A program made the translations under genes and the position numbers. A stretch of 64,000 nt of DNA from Solen grandis (Eukaryota; Mollusca; Bivalvia; Adapedonta; Solenidae): contig CM037777.1 in assembly GCA_021229015.1 (NCBI GenBank), positions 24,857,222 to 24,921,221 on the forward strand, written 5' to 3'. Numbering within the stretch: position 1 is the first letter of the stretch; each line of letters starts with the position of its first letter. Shown here piece by piece: positions 36,218 to 46,954 of the stretch. Under the pieces are notes generated by a model that did no database searches, had not been told where the DNA came from, and worked only from the letters and a program-made list of their open reading frames with translations.

Positions 36218-36441
36218 CCCATTACCTCATGAATATTCATGTAATCGATGAATATTAATCTACTTAACTTTATATGGTATATATGAAATGATGAATTTTT
36301 TTCAATGCCTTGTTTTACTAAGTCAAATCTGAGCTACATTATTGTATTATTATATAGTGAAGACCCTGATCAGAAACTGTCTGATCCGGGTCTGCTCTGT
36401 TTTCACAAATGCATCAAAATAAGTTTATATGAGGTAAAGGG
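36218..36441 (+). mobile_element. MITE family B, copy 7, type copy
   Basis: 224 bp flanked by TTAA (36214-36217, 36442-36445), with ends CCCATTACCTCATG and ATGAGGTAAAGGG. The body carries ATGAATATTCATG, ATATATGAAATGATG, GAAGACCCTGATCAGAAACT / CTGATCCGGGTCTGC and ATGCATCAAAATAAGT. Its ends and TTAA use match family A, so both were probably moved by the same kind of transposase. Confidence 0.88.
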
Positions 36442-36689
36442 TTAAACTAGTTTCACAAGCAAGTAATTACAATGTTTACGCAGCAAAGTTTGGAATGATT
36501 ATTGGAGGACAAACTGAAGTGGTAAGATTCTTTGTTACAATCTGGTAGGGAAGAATATTTCAACACTCTGAGATGACAGATAACATTCAACAAGTAATAA
36601 TAATGGCGAATGACTGTCACATTTCAAAAGCAGGCATAAAAACAGGTAAGTGAAACATAGCAGTAAAGTAAGCAGTACAGCTCTTGGTT

Positions 36690-36830
36690 GATTGATTTTT
36701 TTAGTTTACCATCGCCGCAAGAGTACTTCAGTCATGTGAAGTCCAGCTAATTACAGGTGGAGGAAGACCCCGAGGCACTGAAGCATCAAGGTAGAACCAC
36801 TGACCTACCGCAGGCTAAGTACAGCTCTTG
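36690..36830 (-). mobile_element. Possible tRNA-derived SINE fragment
   Basis: GTACTTCAGTCATGTGAAG and GAGGCACTGAAGCATCAAGG precede GGTAGAACCACTGACCTACC. The layout (conserved ACTGAAGTACT tail, GTTCTACC words) is SINE-like, but neither end is firm. Confidence 0.4.
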
Positions 36831-37269
36831 AAAAAATAAGCTCATTATATATAGCAATTACCTTCTTTCATCCATAATTATCTAAACCTAGGCATCATCA
36901 TTCTAATACACTTAGTAATATCATCAACAGTTCTTTAAAACTACAACACACAAAAATTCATATCTTAATTAAATCTTTAAAATTGCCTGAATTAAAAATT
37001 AAACTTTCTCCAGAACCCCTCCCCTTTAAAAATTAACCATATCTGAAAAAGAGGACTTCACTCATATTTGTGTGAATATATTCATAAACATAAGTTCAAA
37101 CTTCTATATTTATTTCACAATTAGACAACTATACGGCCAAAATGACTCAGCAGTTGCTCGAATGAGATATTGTTTTAATTGCCTGAAACTTTACTTATAT
37201 ATTACAGCATAGTTGTACTGAATACATATACAGTGAGATCATTTTCATTTCCATAAACCAACCAGTACA

Positions 37270-38008
37270 TGTGGTCAAAATTCGAAGATTGTAGCATAAA
37301 ATATCTTTAACTCCTAACCTAAATGGCTGATATCAACCATAATCAAACTTGGCCAATGGATTATGACTGTAAACTTTGTCATTTAATTTAACCCTTTCCC
37401 TCATATATACTCATTTTGACACACTCAATAGGTATCACATAAAGCCTGATCTGCAGAAAACCACAGTTAAACCTTACCAAATTTAATTACAAAATCCTCA
37501 TTTCCAGACCACTGAGGAGCAGCGAACAGCATAAAACCTGATCAGCTTGCGAGTTACTCGCAGGCTGATCTGGTTTTATGCTGTTCGCATAGGTCTTTTC
37601 ATGGTGTCCTCTATGAGGGAAAGCGTTAAAGATGACTGATTAAGAATTGAAGATACTAGAGTGAAAACAAAGTGAAATCAGGCATTTTTTAATATTAAAA
37701 GGATCATCATTCTGACCTAATTGACCAATATCAGCCATAATCGAACTTGAGCAAAAGAGTATGGCAATAAATTTAGTCATAAAGTTTGAATAGGATAACT
37801 TAAGAAATGAAGATGCTTGAGTGCAAACTAATTTTAGTAAGTGTCGACTTGGCCAAGAGCATATCATAAAGTTTGAAGATGATTGCTTTAGAAATAAAGC
37901 TGCTAGAGTGCAAACAAATTGTGGACGACAAACAGAACAATAAATGGATGACAGACATTCATCAATCCTAACAGCTCATCATAAGCACATGTGCTCAGGT
38001 GAGCTATA
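37270..38008 (+). mobile_element. HINE-like element, GGTGAG family, split by MITE A copy 9
   Basis: Body text before the MITE (AGCATAAAATATCTTTAACT, CCTAAATGGCTGATATCAAC) continues after it (TTAAGAATTGAAGATACTAG, CCTAATTGACCAATATCAGC). It ends with GTGGACGACAAACAG and the hairpin CATAAGCACATGTGCTCAGGTGAGCT. The 5' AAGAGGGCC end is absent. The MITE at 37392..37625 therefore inserted after this element. Confidence 0.65.
37392..37625 (-). mobile_element. MITE family A, copy 9, intact
   Basis: 234 bp flanked by TTAA (37388-37391, 37626-37629), with ends CCCTTTCCCTCATATATAC and TATGAGGGAAAGC. The palindrome is intact. It interrupts a HINE-like element. Confidence 0.92.
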
Positions 38009-38342
38009 GAGCAAAATTGCTTATACATGTGCGTGATTATGAAAAAAGCCTACATGGCTCTGGTGGTAGCTTTAATATCTGGTCCTTGCTGTATGAGGAC
38101 AAAGGCGTTCTCAAGAGAAACCCAGATCCAAACACAGGCAACCAATTTTATCGTAAAAAAAAACAACAAAAATACAAATATGTAAACAATGTATTGTGTA
38201 CATTAATGTGATAGAAATCACAAAATGACAATAATTTGGAGTATTTTAAAGTATGAAGTAAACCAATACCCAAAGACTTTGCCGGAATGATAAAAAATTG
38301 AGACAGATTTAAATGTATCATAGACTGTAAGACTGTAACAAT

Positions 38343-39663
38343 AACAAGAGCTGTCAGAGGACAGCACGCTCGACTATTCAAAATGCTTGTTGGTAAATCA
38401 AATGAAATCTATTTCAATTCTTGCCCTTTACATACCCTGTACATAATAATAGTAAAAAATGATATACCTTGATAGTCTGACACCCCTGAATATTTTTATG
38501 AAGTCTAAAATCAATCCCATGCCTAGTTACTGAGACATAAGCACAATAACACTGTGCATGCAAAACTTTAACCAAAATTCAAAGTTAGAGAAGGGCCATA
38601 ATTTGCATAAAATTCAGTCCAAAAGTTATTCTCCATGGTTTTCTAATGCCCCTGAAGACACTCCTTTACTTTCTAGTCAATTCCACAAGCAATTTCTGAG
38701 ATATCAGCTGGAAAGTAGCTTGAATGCAAAAATTTAACCAAATTTTTAAGTTAAAAAAGAGGCCAAAATTTGTAATATATTCCATCAAAAGTTATCTAAC
38801 TTGATAGTATGATATCCTTAAATGTATTAAGATGTTTCAAATCAATCACATGCTTGGATACTTAGATATTAGCATGAAAGTACCTTGCATGCAAAACTTT
38901 AACCAAAATTTCTAAGTTAAAAAGGGGCCATAATTTGTAATAGATTCCATCAAGAGTTATCTACCATGAAAGTATGATACCCCTAAACATATTAAAGATG
39001 TTTCAAATCAATCCCATGCATGGATACTGAGATATTAGCATGAGAGTATCTTGCATGCAAAACTTTAACCAAATTTCTAAGTTAAAAAGGGGCAATAATT
39101 TGTAACATATTCCATCAAGAGTTATCTACCTTGGTTGTCTGATGCCCCTAAACATATTCATAAACTTTAAAGTCAATACCATGAATGGTTAGTGAGATAC
39201 AAACTAGATAGTAGCTTGCACACAACAAAACTTTAACCAAATTTTCTATTGCATGCAAAACTTTAACCAAAAAGTTTAGGTAAAAAAATGGCCATAATCT
39301 GCATTCTATTCAGTCAAAAACCATCTTTCTCTATAGTATGATACCATAAACATGAACATATTAAAGAAGTTTCAAATCAATCCTATGTCTGGTTACTGAG
39401 ATATAAGGCTAAGCATGAAATACTTACATGCAAAACTCTAACCAAAATTTCTAAGTTAAAAAGGGGTCGTAATTTGTACATAATTCAGACAAGAGTTACC
39501 TACCTTGGTTGTCTGATGCCCCTAAACATATTCATAAACTTTAAGGCAATACCATGTATAGTTATTGAGATATAACCTGGATAGTAGCTTGCATGCAAAA
39601 TTTAACCAAAAAACTTTCAAGTCAATACATGTTAAATATTCTTTGAATAGTCAAGCTAAAAAC
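38343..39663 (+). mobile_element. HINE-like element, GTCGAG family, long copy
   Basis: The 5' end AACAAGAGCTGTCAGAGGAC is a small hairpin (CTGTC/GACAG), followed by CTCGACTATTC. The 3' end is CTTTGAATAGTCAAGCTAAA, the inverted partner. The 1.3-kb body is about eight quasi-tandem units with GCATGCAAAACTTTAACCAA, TTAAAAAGGGGCCATAATTTG and TCTGATGCCCCTAAACAT. A second copy of about 0.7 kb lies at 40110. Non-coding. Confidence 0.75.
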
Positions 39664-40109
39664 TGGAGATACCCTGATTCCTGGCTCAGATGTAACTTTG
39701 TACCACACTTGGAGTGGAAATCACCTAACCAAGCACCTTTACTGTAATACAGCTTTGCCAGTAGTTTCTGTACATCAAGCAATGACCCTTTAAGACTTTC
39801 CAATGGTTTTCTTTTCAATTTAGATACCAAAGAAAAATCTGATATTAATTCAAGTACTGACTTTTTTTTAAATCATTAAAAAAATGACTGCATATAAGGG
39901 TAGGTATTGTGGGTAAATTTGAACCAAATTCCTCTAATGTTAGAGGAGTTGCGATCACAAGGTTCTGATTGGAGGTATAACATAATATGACCCATCGGCG
40001 TATAAAAATATGAAATGCATTGGATGTTGTACAGATGTGTTTTGGTGTAGTCATTATTAACAATGTTCATATGGGATGCAAGATATCTTGATGTTGAAAA
40101 TGTTATCAT

Positions 40110-40792
40110 AACAAGAGCTGTCAGAGGACAGCACGCTGGACTATTCAAAATGCTTGTTGGTAAATCAAATGAAATCTATTTAATTTCCTTCACATACCCT
40201 GTCATAATAATAGTCAAAAATGATATACCTTGATAGTCTGATACCCCTTAATATTTTTCTGATGTCTAAAATCAATCCCATGCCTAGTTACTGAGACATA
40301 AGCACAATAACACTGTGCATGCAAAACTTTAACCAAAAATCCAAGTGAGAAAAGGGCCATAATTTGCATCAGTCCAAAAGTTATCCTCCTTAGTTTTCTG
40401 ATGTCATAATTAATAATGTCTGATGCCCCTAAACATATTCATAAACTTTCAAGTCAATACCATGAATGGTTATTGAGATACAAACTAGATAGTAGCCTGC
40501 ACGCAAAACTTTAACCAAATATCTATTGCATGCAAAACTTTAAACAAAATTTCTAAGTTAAAAAGGGGCCATAATTCATATTAAATTCAGTCAAGAGTTA
40601 TCTACCTTGGTTGTCTGATGCCCCTGAACATATTTATTAACTTTCGAGTCAATACCATAAATGGTTATTGAGATTTAAGGTTGATAGTAACTTGCACGCA
40701 AAACTTTAACCAAAATCTGCAACCCCAACGCCAACGCCGACGCCTGGGCGACTACAATAGCTCTCATATTCTTTGAATAGTCGAGCTAAAAA
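40110..40792 (+). mobile_element. HINE-like element, GTCGAG family, short copy
   Basis: Starts AACAAGAGCTGTCAGAGGAC with a CTGGACTATTC motif and ends CTTTGAATAGTCGAGCTAAA. It has fewer body units than the copy at 38343. Before the end is AACGCCAACGCCGACGCC, the place where other families carry GACGGAC. Its first 90 bases are almost identical to those of the long copy. Confidence 0.78.
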
Positions 40793-40845
40793 AGACCTTC
40801 ACCGATCCTTCTTTCAGAACGGTAAACCAAAAACTCATATAGGCG

Positions 40846-41025
40846 CGTTTAGACACCTTGGAAAATAGGGCACGCACAAATCAGATAGCTAGAAGAAGGA
40901 ACTGCCTGATCAGGGTCTCCTCGGTTTGCTCACTTTAGCTCAGATTCTACACAGTTTATGGCAATTTCGTAAATTAAAGTCATCAAGTCATAAATATGTA
41001 CCAGAATATTCATGAGGTATACTAT
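40846..41025 (-). mobile_element. MITE family B, copy 8, reversed and partial
   Basis: On the minus strand it reads TACCTCATGAATATTC, GCTCAAAGTGAGC-like and CTGATCAGGCAGTTCC. Neither terminus is complete. Confidence 0.6.
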
Positions 41026-41029
41026 TGTA

Positions 41030-41240
41030 TATACTGTGGGATTTTCAACTGGCAAAACATCGTTTCCATAAATATCAATCAACTAATTGCTAACCAATGA
41101 AACTATGCATAGTATATTGAATACTCTTCATTGAAGTTACAAAGGCAAAAGCTGACTTTCAAAATCCAAACAACTTTAATCATGTAATGTGACATTTCAT
41201 TGGTCAAATGATCTGTGCTGTCTCTGCTACGGATCAAATG
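41030..41240 (+). repeat. Dispersed 210-bp repeat, inverted copy of 22975-23225
   Basis: Shares GTGGGATTTTCAACTGGC, ACCAATGAAACTATG, GGCAAAAGCTGACTTTC and TTTCATTGGTCAAATGAT with the other copy in reverse complement. It lies next to a family B MITE. Confidence 0.65.
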
Positions 41241-41322
41241 AAATCAAATGTACACATGTTTACTAATCATATAACTCAGTCGATAAAGAAGCAAAAGCTA
41301 TTGATCACACACAGGTTCTTAA

Positions 41323-41554
41323 CCCTTTCCCTCAGAGGAAACCATGAAAAGACCTATGCGAACAGCATAAAACCAGATCAGCCTGCGAGTAACTCGCAGG
41401 CTGATCAGGTTTTATGCTGTTCGCTGCTCCTCAGTGGTCTGGAAATGAGGATTTTGTAATTAAATTTGGTAAGGTTTAACTGTGGTTTTCTGCAGATCAG
41501 GCTTTATGTGATACCTATTGAGGGCGTCAAAATGAGTTTAAATGAGGGAAAGGG
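41323..41554 (+). mobile_element. MITE family A, copy 10
   Basis: TTAA at 41319-41322; the right flank has mutated to TCAA (41555-41558). The left end has lost four bases (CCCTTTCCCTCAGAGG). It is only 55 bases inside intron 1 from the exon 1 donor site, antisense to the gene. Confidence 0.9.
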
Positions 41555-41609
41555 TCAACATGAGACAGAAATTAAGATATCATGGACTTAAACAAAAAAC
41601 AGCACTTAC

Positions 41610-41842
41610 ATTCTTTTTATGAGCATTCCGTCTGAAGAAGGCCTTACACGATTCACAAGTCAAGGCATTAAAATTGTAACCCAGGGCTTTATCCCCACAC
41701 ACCAGACAAGTCTTGGCGTCTCTCTGTCGAGACTTTCGTTTCACTGGTGTTGCTCCGGATTCCTCCTCCACCTTCTCGTTCTCTATTCCCCTGAACTGAA
41801 ACTGGTCTGGCTGCATGGTCTCTGAACTGCTGCCAGGACATG
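41610..41842 (-). CDS. HR96-like: Nuclear receptor exon 1: N-terminus and first zinc finger
   Basis: Coding from ATG at 41816 to 41610 (69 codons), in phase 0 with exon 2; donor AAT|GTAAGT. Residues 1-36 form a very short, charged A/B region with KRKSRQR (26-32). The first zinc module has Cys37, Cys40, Cys54 and Cys57, with [20 protein letters not shown] around the P-box ESCKA. That P-box is typical of insect HR96 and nematode DAF-12/NHR-8 and differs from the EGCKG of most receptors. The start was chosen because an in-frame TAA lies just upstream, at the probable acceptor (TTTTTTAAG, exon from 41842), and ACC precedes the ATG. Expected role: a nuclear DNA-binding, ligand-responsive regulator of lipid, sterol or xenobiotic genes, inferred from the family. 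Confidence 0.93.
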
Positions 41843-42892
41843 CTTAAAAAATATTGGTCACCATGGTTCATGCAAATTTTCTGAAGCAAAATTTAAGGGT
41901 TTTTACTGCCTTAAAATTCAAAATAAGGACTTGCATAAACTGCATTTTATGCTTAAAATTTTAATGCATGATAAAAGTTGCATCATGAACACACGTGGCA
42001 TGATACCACACAAAATCACATTATTTTGATACCTAGACATTATCAGATATACAGTTTCCTGACAGAGTACATGACTAATGATTAGTGATATCGGTTGATA
42101 TTTGTCACAATCAATTATTTGTTCAACCGAATTGGGGTATAATCGATAACTTTCCGATTAATAATTGCTTGAACCCTGCAAAAGTAACATTCAAGCAAGG
42201 TGCTTTATTATACACAGTTGCATAAAATTCATGAAGTAGTTTTTGACAATGTTTTAGCTTTATAATATTGGATTAGTAAAAAGGTTATAATTAGTTATGG
42301 GTCTTAATGTTTAAAAGGGGATATTTAAAGGTCTGGGTGAAATCATGAGATTTCAGATTGATGTACAGTGTTCACTAGACAGACAACACATGATATGGTA
42401 TGGTATAAAATTTTACAATGACATCGCGAAACGGACATATGTAAATTGATCATTGTTGCTCTTCAGTAAAGTAACTGATCGTCAGCGACTAGCAACAATC
42501 GGAACATCACTACTATTTATTCCCAGCTGAGGAAATTCATGTCTCCCAAGCCACTATTACCTGTCAGGAAACTGTATAACAAATTTATTATATTGCAAAG
42601 TTCAGTCCTATTTCTGCCTTATATAATACTGATAACACATCGTATAGGCCACATTTACCCTCAGCTTATTGACCAATCAGAAAAGAGCATTTTACTTTGC
42701 AGTATAATAAATGGAACTATCTTTATACAGAGTGCCAAACCAGAGAGATGCACCATAACATTTTTTTTTCTTTGAATTCATTCACATCTCCCCAATATTG
42801 ATTTTTACATCAAGGTTATTCCTTCCCCAAACGCAAGAAAATCTACCTCAGTGCCAGATATATCCCCAATCCCTAGCCCTGCCCTTACTTAC
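41843..42892 (-). other. Probable 5' UTR intron of the nuclear receptor gene
   Basis: Lies between the inferred non-coding exon (donor ACAG|GTAAGTAAGG at 42892) and coding exon 1 (acceptor TTTTTTAAG). It includes the second copy of the 19.1-kb dispersed repeat (41885-41965) and a SINE-like CACGTGGCATGATACCACAC fragment near 41995. Confidence 0.5.
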
Positions 42893-43059
42893 CTGTAATG
42901 CCGAGGACATCAAAGCACTGCCTGGCTCACACAAGGCTGGGGTCACCAGAGAGAGTCCAGATGAGACTGGTCAAGCCTGGCATCTTGACTTGCTTCTGAC
43001 CTTGAATCCATCGTCAGAAAACTGCGTTTTCAACACTCAGGACAACCATAGGCAGATGC
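42893..43059 (-). other. Probable 5' non-coding exon of the nuclear receptor gene
   Basis: A 167-base segment bounded by acceptor-like GGTATATTTCAG and a near-perfect donor CATTACAG|GTAAGTAAGG. No frame through it continues in frame into the receptor start, so it would be untranslated. It carries four upstream ATGs; three are closed by stops within the exon, and the last (ATGTCCTCGGCA) would read out of frame across the receptor start. A transcription start was not identified. Confidence 0.55.
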
Positions 43060-43527
43060 CTGAAATATACCATTGAAAAAAAATTCTTATAAATCAGTGA
43101 AATGACACTTTAAGTAAATTATACAAAAACATAATACAACTAGATGGATGTTCCTCCAACTGCATTCCAACCATTGTCAGAGAAAGGCTGAAAGAAAACT
43201 GTTTATGAATGCAAATTAGCATGTGCCAATTTAGAACAAATTCCTCTGAGTAATGGTGGTGGCATTGCAGAATACTAAGATCGGCACGTTTTATACTCGT
43301 CATCCTAGAAATGGGTCACGATTTACTGCAAAATCATTAATTTTTGTTGATATTGAATTTCATGGAATCTGTAATTAAGTCTATTTCGTTGGTACATATA
43401 TTGTGGATTCACATTCTTAAAATTGAGGGTATATCAAATGAACAGTTGTCATTGGGAATAATGTTTGTGGATTCAGACATCCACAAAATCAAAGAAAATT
43501 AATCCCTCATAAAAATTAATGATTCTA
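43060..43527. other. Upstream of the nuclear receptor gene, no clear promoter
   Basis: AT-rich DNA. No TATA or initiator element could be assigned confidently and no CpG island is present. Confidence 0.4.
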
Positions 43528-44195
43528 TCCAGTGCTCTCAATGCAGACTTTGGGTACACAAGAAGTGTAGCGGTGTCTGAGGAAGACTTGTTGCTAATCC
43601 AAACTATATCTGTCCAAGATGCTGTGGCATTGCCAGACCCATTGACGGCTGAAGTAGATGTGGATGGTGCTCCACTGGATGTTGAAGCCAGTTTCTGCTA
43701 TCTGGGCGATATGTTGTGTGCTGGTGGAGGTTGCACACTTGCCATTGCAACCAGATGTTGTACTGCCTGGGGAAAGTTCAAGAAGCTCCTGCCAATCCTG
43801 ACATCTATGCACATATCCTTGACAGCTTGGGGGAGAGTATTCAACTCGTGTGTACGTCCTGCATTACTGCATAGCAGTGAAACTTGGGCCACAACCGATG
43901 CTGACCTACAGAGACTACGCAGAAATGACAGAGTGATGATACGTTGGATCTGTGGGACCAAGCCACTTGGGGATCCCATGCCCCGGAAAACGTGGGCATC
44001 CAAGAAAGACATGGTCGGAGTGTGTAAAGGCTGACCTGAAAGCTTGCCACCTCTTTGACACCGATCCTCTGAACAGGGTTTCATGGAGTTAGAGTATCAG
44101 GCGATCTAGCCGCCTGCTGCTTACCCCAGTTCATGGCATGCCCGCAGCAGATGAAAAATAAAATCAGTATTTGATTGATGAATTGATTGATGATC
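43528..44195 (+). pseudogene. LINE (non-LTR retrotransposon) 3' fragment, frameshifted
   Basis: Three reading frames carry one ancestral C-terminal ORF. Frame 1 (from 43530) has a Cys/His-rich QCSQCRLWVHKKC and YICPRCCGIARPIDG, broken by TGA at 43578 and 43650. Frame 2 has EVDVDGAPLDVEASFCYLGD, RCCTAWGKFKKLLP and SETWATTDADLQRLRRNDR. Frame 3 (from 43991) has RKTWSECVKADLKAC. FCYLGD...AWGKF...ETW is typical of the region after the reverse transcriptase in animal LINE ORF2 proteins. The tail is a GATTGATGA-type simple repeat (about 44172-44192). A 5'-truncated dead copy; the clade is not assigned. Confidence 0.85.
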
Positions 44196-44572
44196 TACAG
44201 CAAGTGAAACTAAATAGTATTTTTCATTTCTAACACAGGATTTTCCATTAGAATCAGAATAGAAGGCTAAGTTTTAATTGTAGGAGGCAGGGGGGTCTGG
44301 GGGTTCTACTTTTTGTGATTTTTTTTTACTTTGAATTATTCCCTTTTTTTCAAAATTTGGCAAATTTGAGCCAGACAGGAAAGGATTTGAGGCAGTCAAA
44401 TCTGTCGCCAGCCGCCTCTTCAGGAAAACCCTGCTAATATAATTTCTTTTTAATCATTAGTGTGAAAAAGCACTGACTGCAAAATAATGCAGACATTATT
44501 CTGACTAGTAATCATCAAGTTGAACATTAATTAATGAACGAAAGGGTTATGGCTGTTTCATGGAAAACAAGT
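44196..44572. other. Intergenic DNA, nothing recognised
   Basis: Contains a GGAGGCAGGGGGGTC tract. No gene or repeat family assigned. Confidence 0.45.
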
Positions 44573-44838
44573 AACTTGTGTTGCATGCAACACACAAGTC
44601 CCCTTCCTGCTGAGGTGCATAATTTTTCTGTTACCATAGCAACCAGAATTTTGGTCTGAGAAAAAAAACAAAGTGACATATAGAATCTCCATACTGCCAT
44701 CTATTCATATACCAAGTTTCATAATATTATAATATTATCTTGAATGGTTTTTAAGTTATCACAGGATCCAGATATCCAGACAGACAGACGGAGGGCAAAC
44801 CTATCGTCCCCTCCAGTGTAAACACCGGTAGGAAACTA
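44573..44838 (+). mobile_element. Short HINE-like element with 5' palindrome
   Basis: Opens with a perfect palindrome (CTTGTGTTGCATGCAACAC, then ACAAG), then CCCCTTCC. It has GTTACCATAGCAACCAGAAT and ATACCAAGTTTCATAAT body words, an AGACAGACAGACGGAGGG tract, and a closing GTGTAAACACCGG. The layout matches the larger elements, but only one body unit is present. Confidence 0.5.
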
Positions 44839-44897
44839 ATAATGGTGAAAATCAGAAGTCTGTTCATCAGTATTCATTAAACAGTGTGGAAATGAAA

Positions 44898-45815
44898 ACA
44901 AGAGAGCCAAGATGGCCCTGTGTCACTCACCTGAGTAAGATTGCTGTATTAGGCATGATTACAAAAAATGTGGCATCTAAAGTGTTTGCAATGTTTTTCT
45001 TACATTTGACTAAGTGACCTAGATTTTGATCCTCCCTTAATTTGGACTAATCTGGGATTTTATGCAGTCATCATTCTTATCAAGTTTAATGAAGACTGGG
45101 AAAAATGTCTAACAAGGTTTTTAAATTTCCCGGACCTTTTTTTAAAAAAACCAAGTTACATGAAGGTTAGGCCAAGAATGTGGCTTCTAGAATGGCCATA
45201 TGGTTTTACCAAGATTTACCCAGGTGACCTACTTTTGACCCCATGTGACCAATTTTCGAACTCATCCAAGATTTCATGTAGACAAACATCATGACCAATT
45301 TTCATGAAGATTGGGCCAAACTATGGTCTCTAGTGTCTTCACAAGGTTTTTTTAAGATTTGACCTGGTGACCTAGTTTTTTACCCCACATGACCCAATTT
45401 CGTACTTGTCCAGGATATCATTTAGACAAACATCCTGACCAAATTTTATGAAGATCGGGCCAAAAATGTGACCTCTCAAGTGTTAACAAGGCTTTTCTAA
45501 GATTGACCTGGTGAACTAGTTTTTGACCCCACGTGACCCAATTTTAATCTCATCCAAGATATCATGTAGACAAACATCCTGACCAAATATTAAGAAGATT
45601 GGGCTAAATCTAAAGTCTCTAGAGTGTTCACAAGCTTGTATTTTTTTATTTTTCTAAGATTTGACCTTATGACCTATTTTTTGACCCAACATGACCCAAT
45701 TTCGAACTCATCCAAGATATCATGTATACAAACATCCTGACCAATTTTCATGAAGATTGGACCAAAACTGTGGCCTCTAAAGTGTCATCTGAGAACAAGT
45801 GTTCAGGTGAGCTAA
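44898..45815 (+). mobile_element. HINE-like element, GGTGAG family, about 156-bp units
   Basis: Starts ACAAGAGAGCCAAGATGGCC with CACTCACCTGAG and ends AGTGTTCAGGTGAGCTAA. About five diverged units share GACCTGGTGACCTAG, CCCAATTTCG and ATCATGTAGACAAACATC with the element at 26682. It lacks the GACGGAC tract, deleted between GTGTCATCTG and AGAACAAG. Confidence 0.75.
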
Positions 45816-46935
45816 TGAACAAAATAAACAAAAATATTTAATACACTCAAACTAGGTTAGATATTTTGATGTGCACATAGTTTTACATCTGTTTATAACA
45901 ATTCAATTAGTGGAAGAAGCCACAGATGTGAGAACTCTAACACTAATTCTCTTCAAGTCAAACATGCAGTTTTTAGGCACACTTTCAAATCAACATTTAC
46001 ACTTTCAAAGGGAGAAACAAACAAAGATAGGATTGGGATATGATTTAAGTCACAAAAAGTATCACAGTGAATCAACAAAGCAAACATGTAAATATTTCGA
46101 GGGTAAGACTCGCAAGTGTAAATTTCTAATTTTAAAAAATTCGAAAGCTAAAAACTTCAAACAAACTGCAAACTGTTTTTTTGTCTTCCAACCAGTCTTA
46201 AAAGTGAAGTCAACCTGTGTGAGAAAAAAATGCTGGAATATAAAAGATCAGTGCTTTGAATATGTGTTGTAAAACTTAACCCAATAACTCCTTCAGGAGT
46301 ATCAACAAATCACTTCTTTTTTTTTGTTTTGGAAAAAGTTACAGGTAATGGCAGTAATTTGTGGATAAAAGCTAAAACTTTTAGTAATTTGCAGAGTAGA
46401 TGTGCTCTTTCTCTGACCATTTGAATAAAAAATAACTAGAAATAGGTTGCATTTCTTAATGTCATCAGTTTTCATGGATTAGCTTTCACTTTTGAAAATA
46501 TATAAAATCATTGACTTTTATATGAAACAATTATATTAATCACTATAATTAACTTCTCTAATTAATTAATTTTATTTCTTAAAAAAAAAGGTACTGGAAT
46601 TTTCTATTGAAAGAAACACAGTAGGCAACAACACATTAAATTTACCTAACAATTTTTAAAACAATTCTATTTATGAAACAATTAAATTAAATTCCCTATA
46701 ACTCTGAACATTTTTCCTAATAGTAATTTTCTTTTTGAAAGAAATATAAACATTATTACCAAATTACAATATCATGTTCACTTGTTTGAATATCTATTTG
46801 TATTTTAAATACATAGAAAATGAATAAAAGATGAAAGAAAAAAAATTGCCATATTTTGGAATAATGTGTGTAGATTATGATCTTGATATATTATAACTTT
46901 TTTTATATTGAAACCAAGCAAGGTTATCATGAAAG
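45816..46935. other. Intergenic DNA, no gene seen
   Basis: An open frame of 133 codons (45871-46272, plus) lies here. It is Lys/Cys/Phe-rich, has no recognised domain and ends without an obvious splice or poly(A) context, so it is not called a gene. Confidence 0.45.
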
Positions 46936-46954
46936 TCTCATGAGTGCATCACAG

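Larger units (their letters stand above)
29900..41609 (-). other. Nuclear receptor intron 1
   Basis: An 11,710-base GT-AG intron with donor AAT|GTAAGTGC at 41609 and acceptor TTTTCAG at 29900. It separates the two zinc fingers, a common intron position in nuclear receptors. It holds four family A MITEs, three family B MITEs, six HINE-like elements or fragments, SINE copies and a dispersed repeat. No nested gene was found. Confidence 0.9.

Noticed and set aside
45871..46272. 133-codon open frame
   Set aside because: No recognised domain, AT-rich composition like its surroundings, and no convincing splice or poly(A) context.
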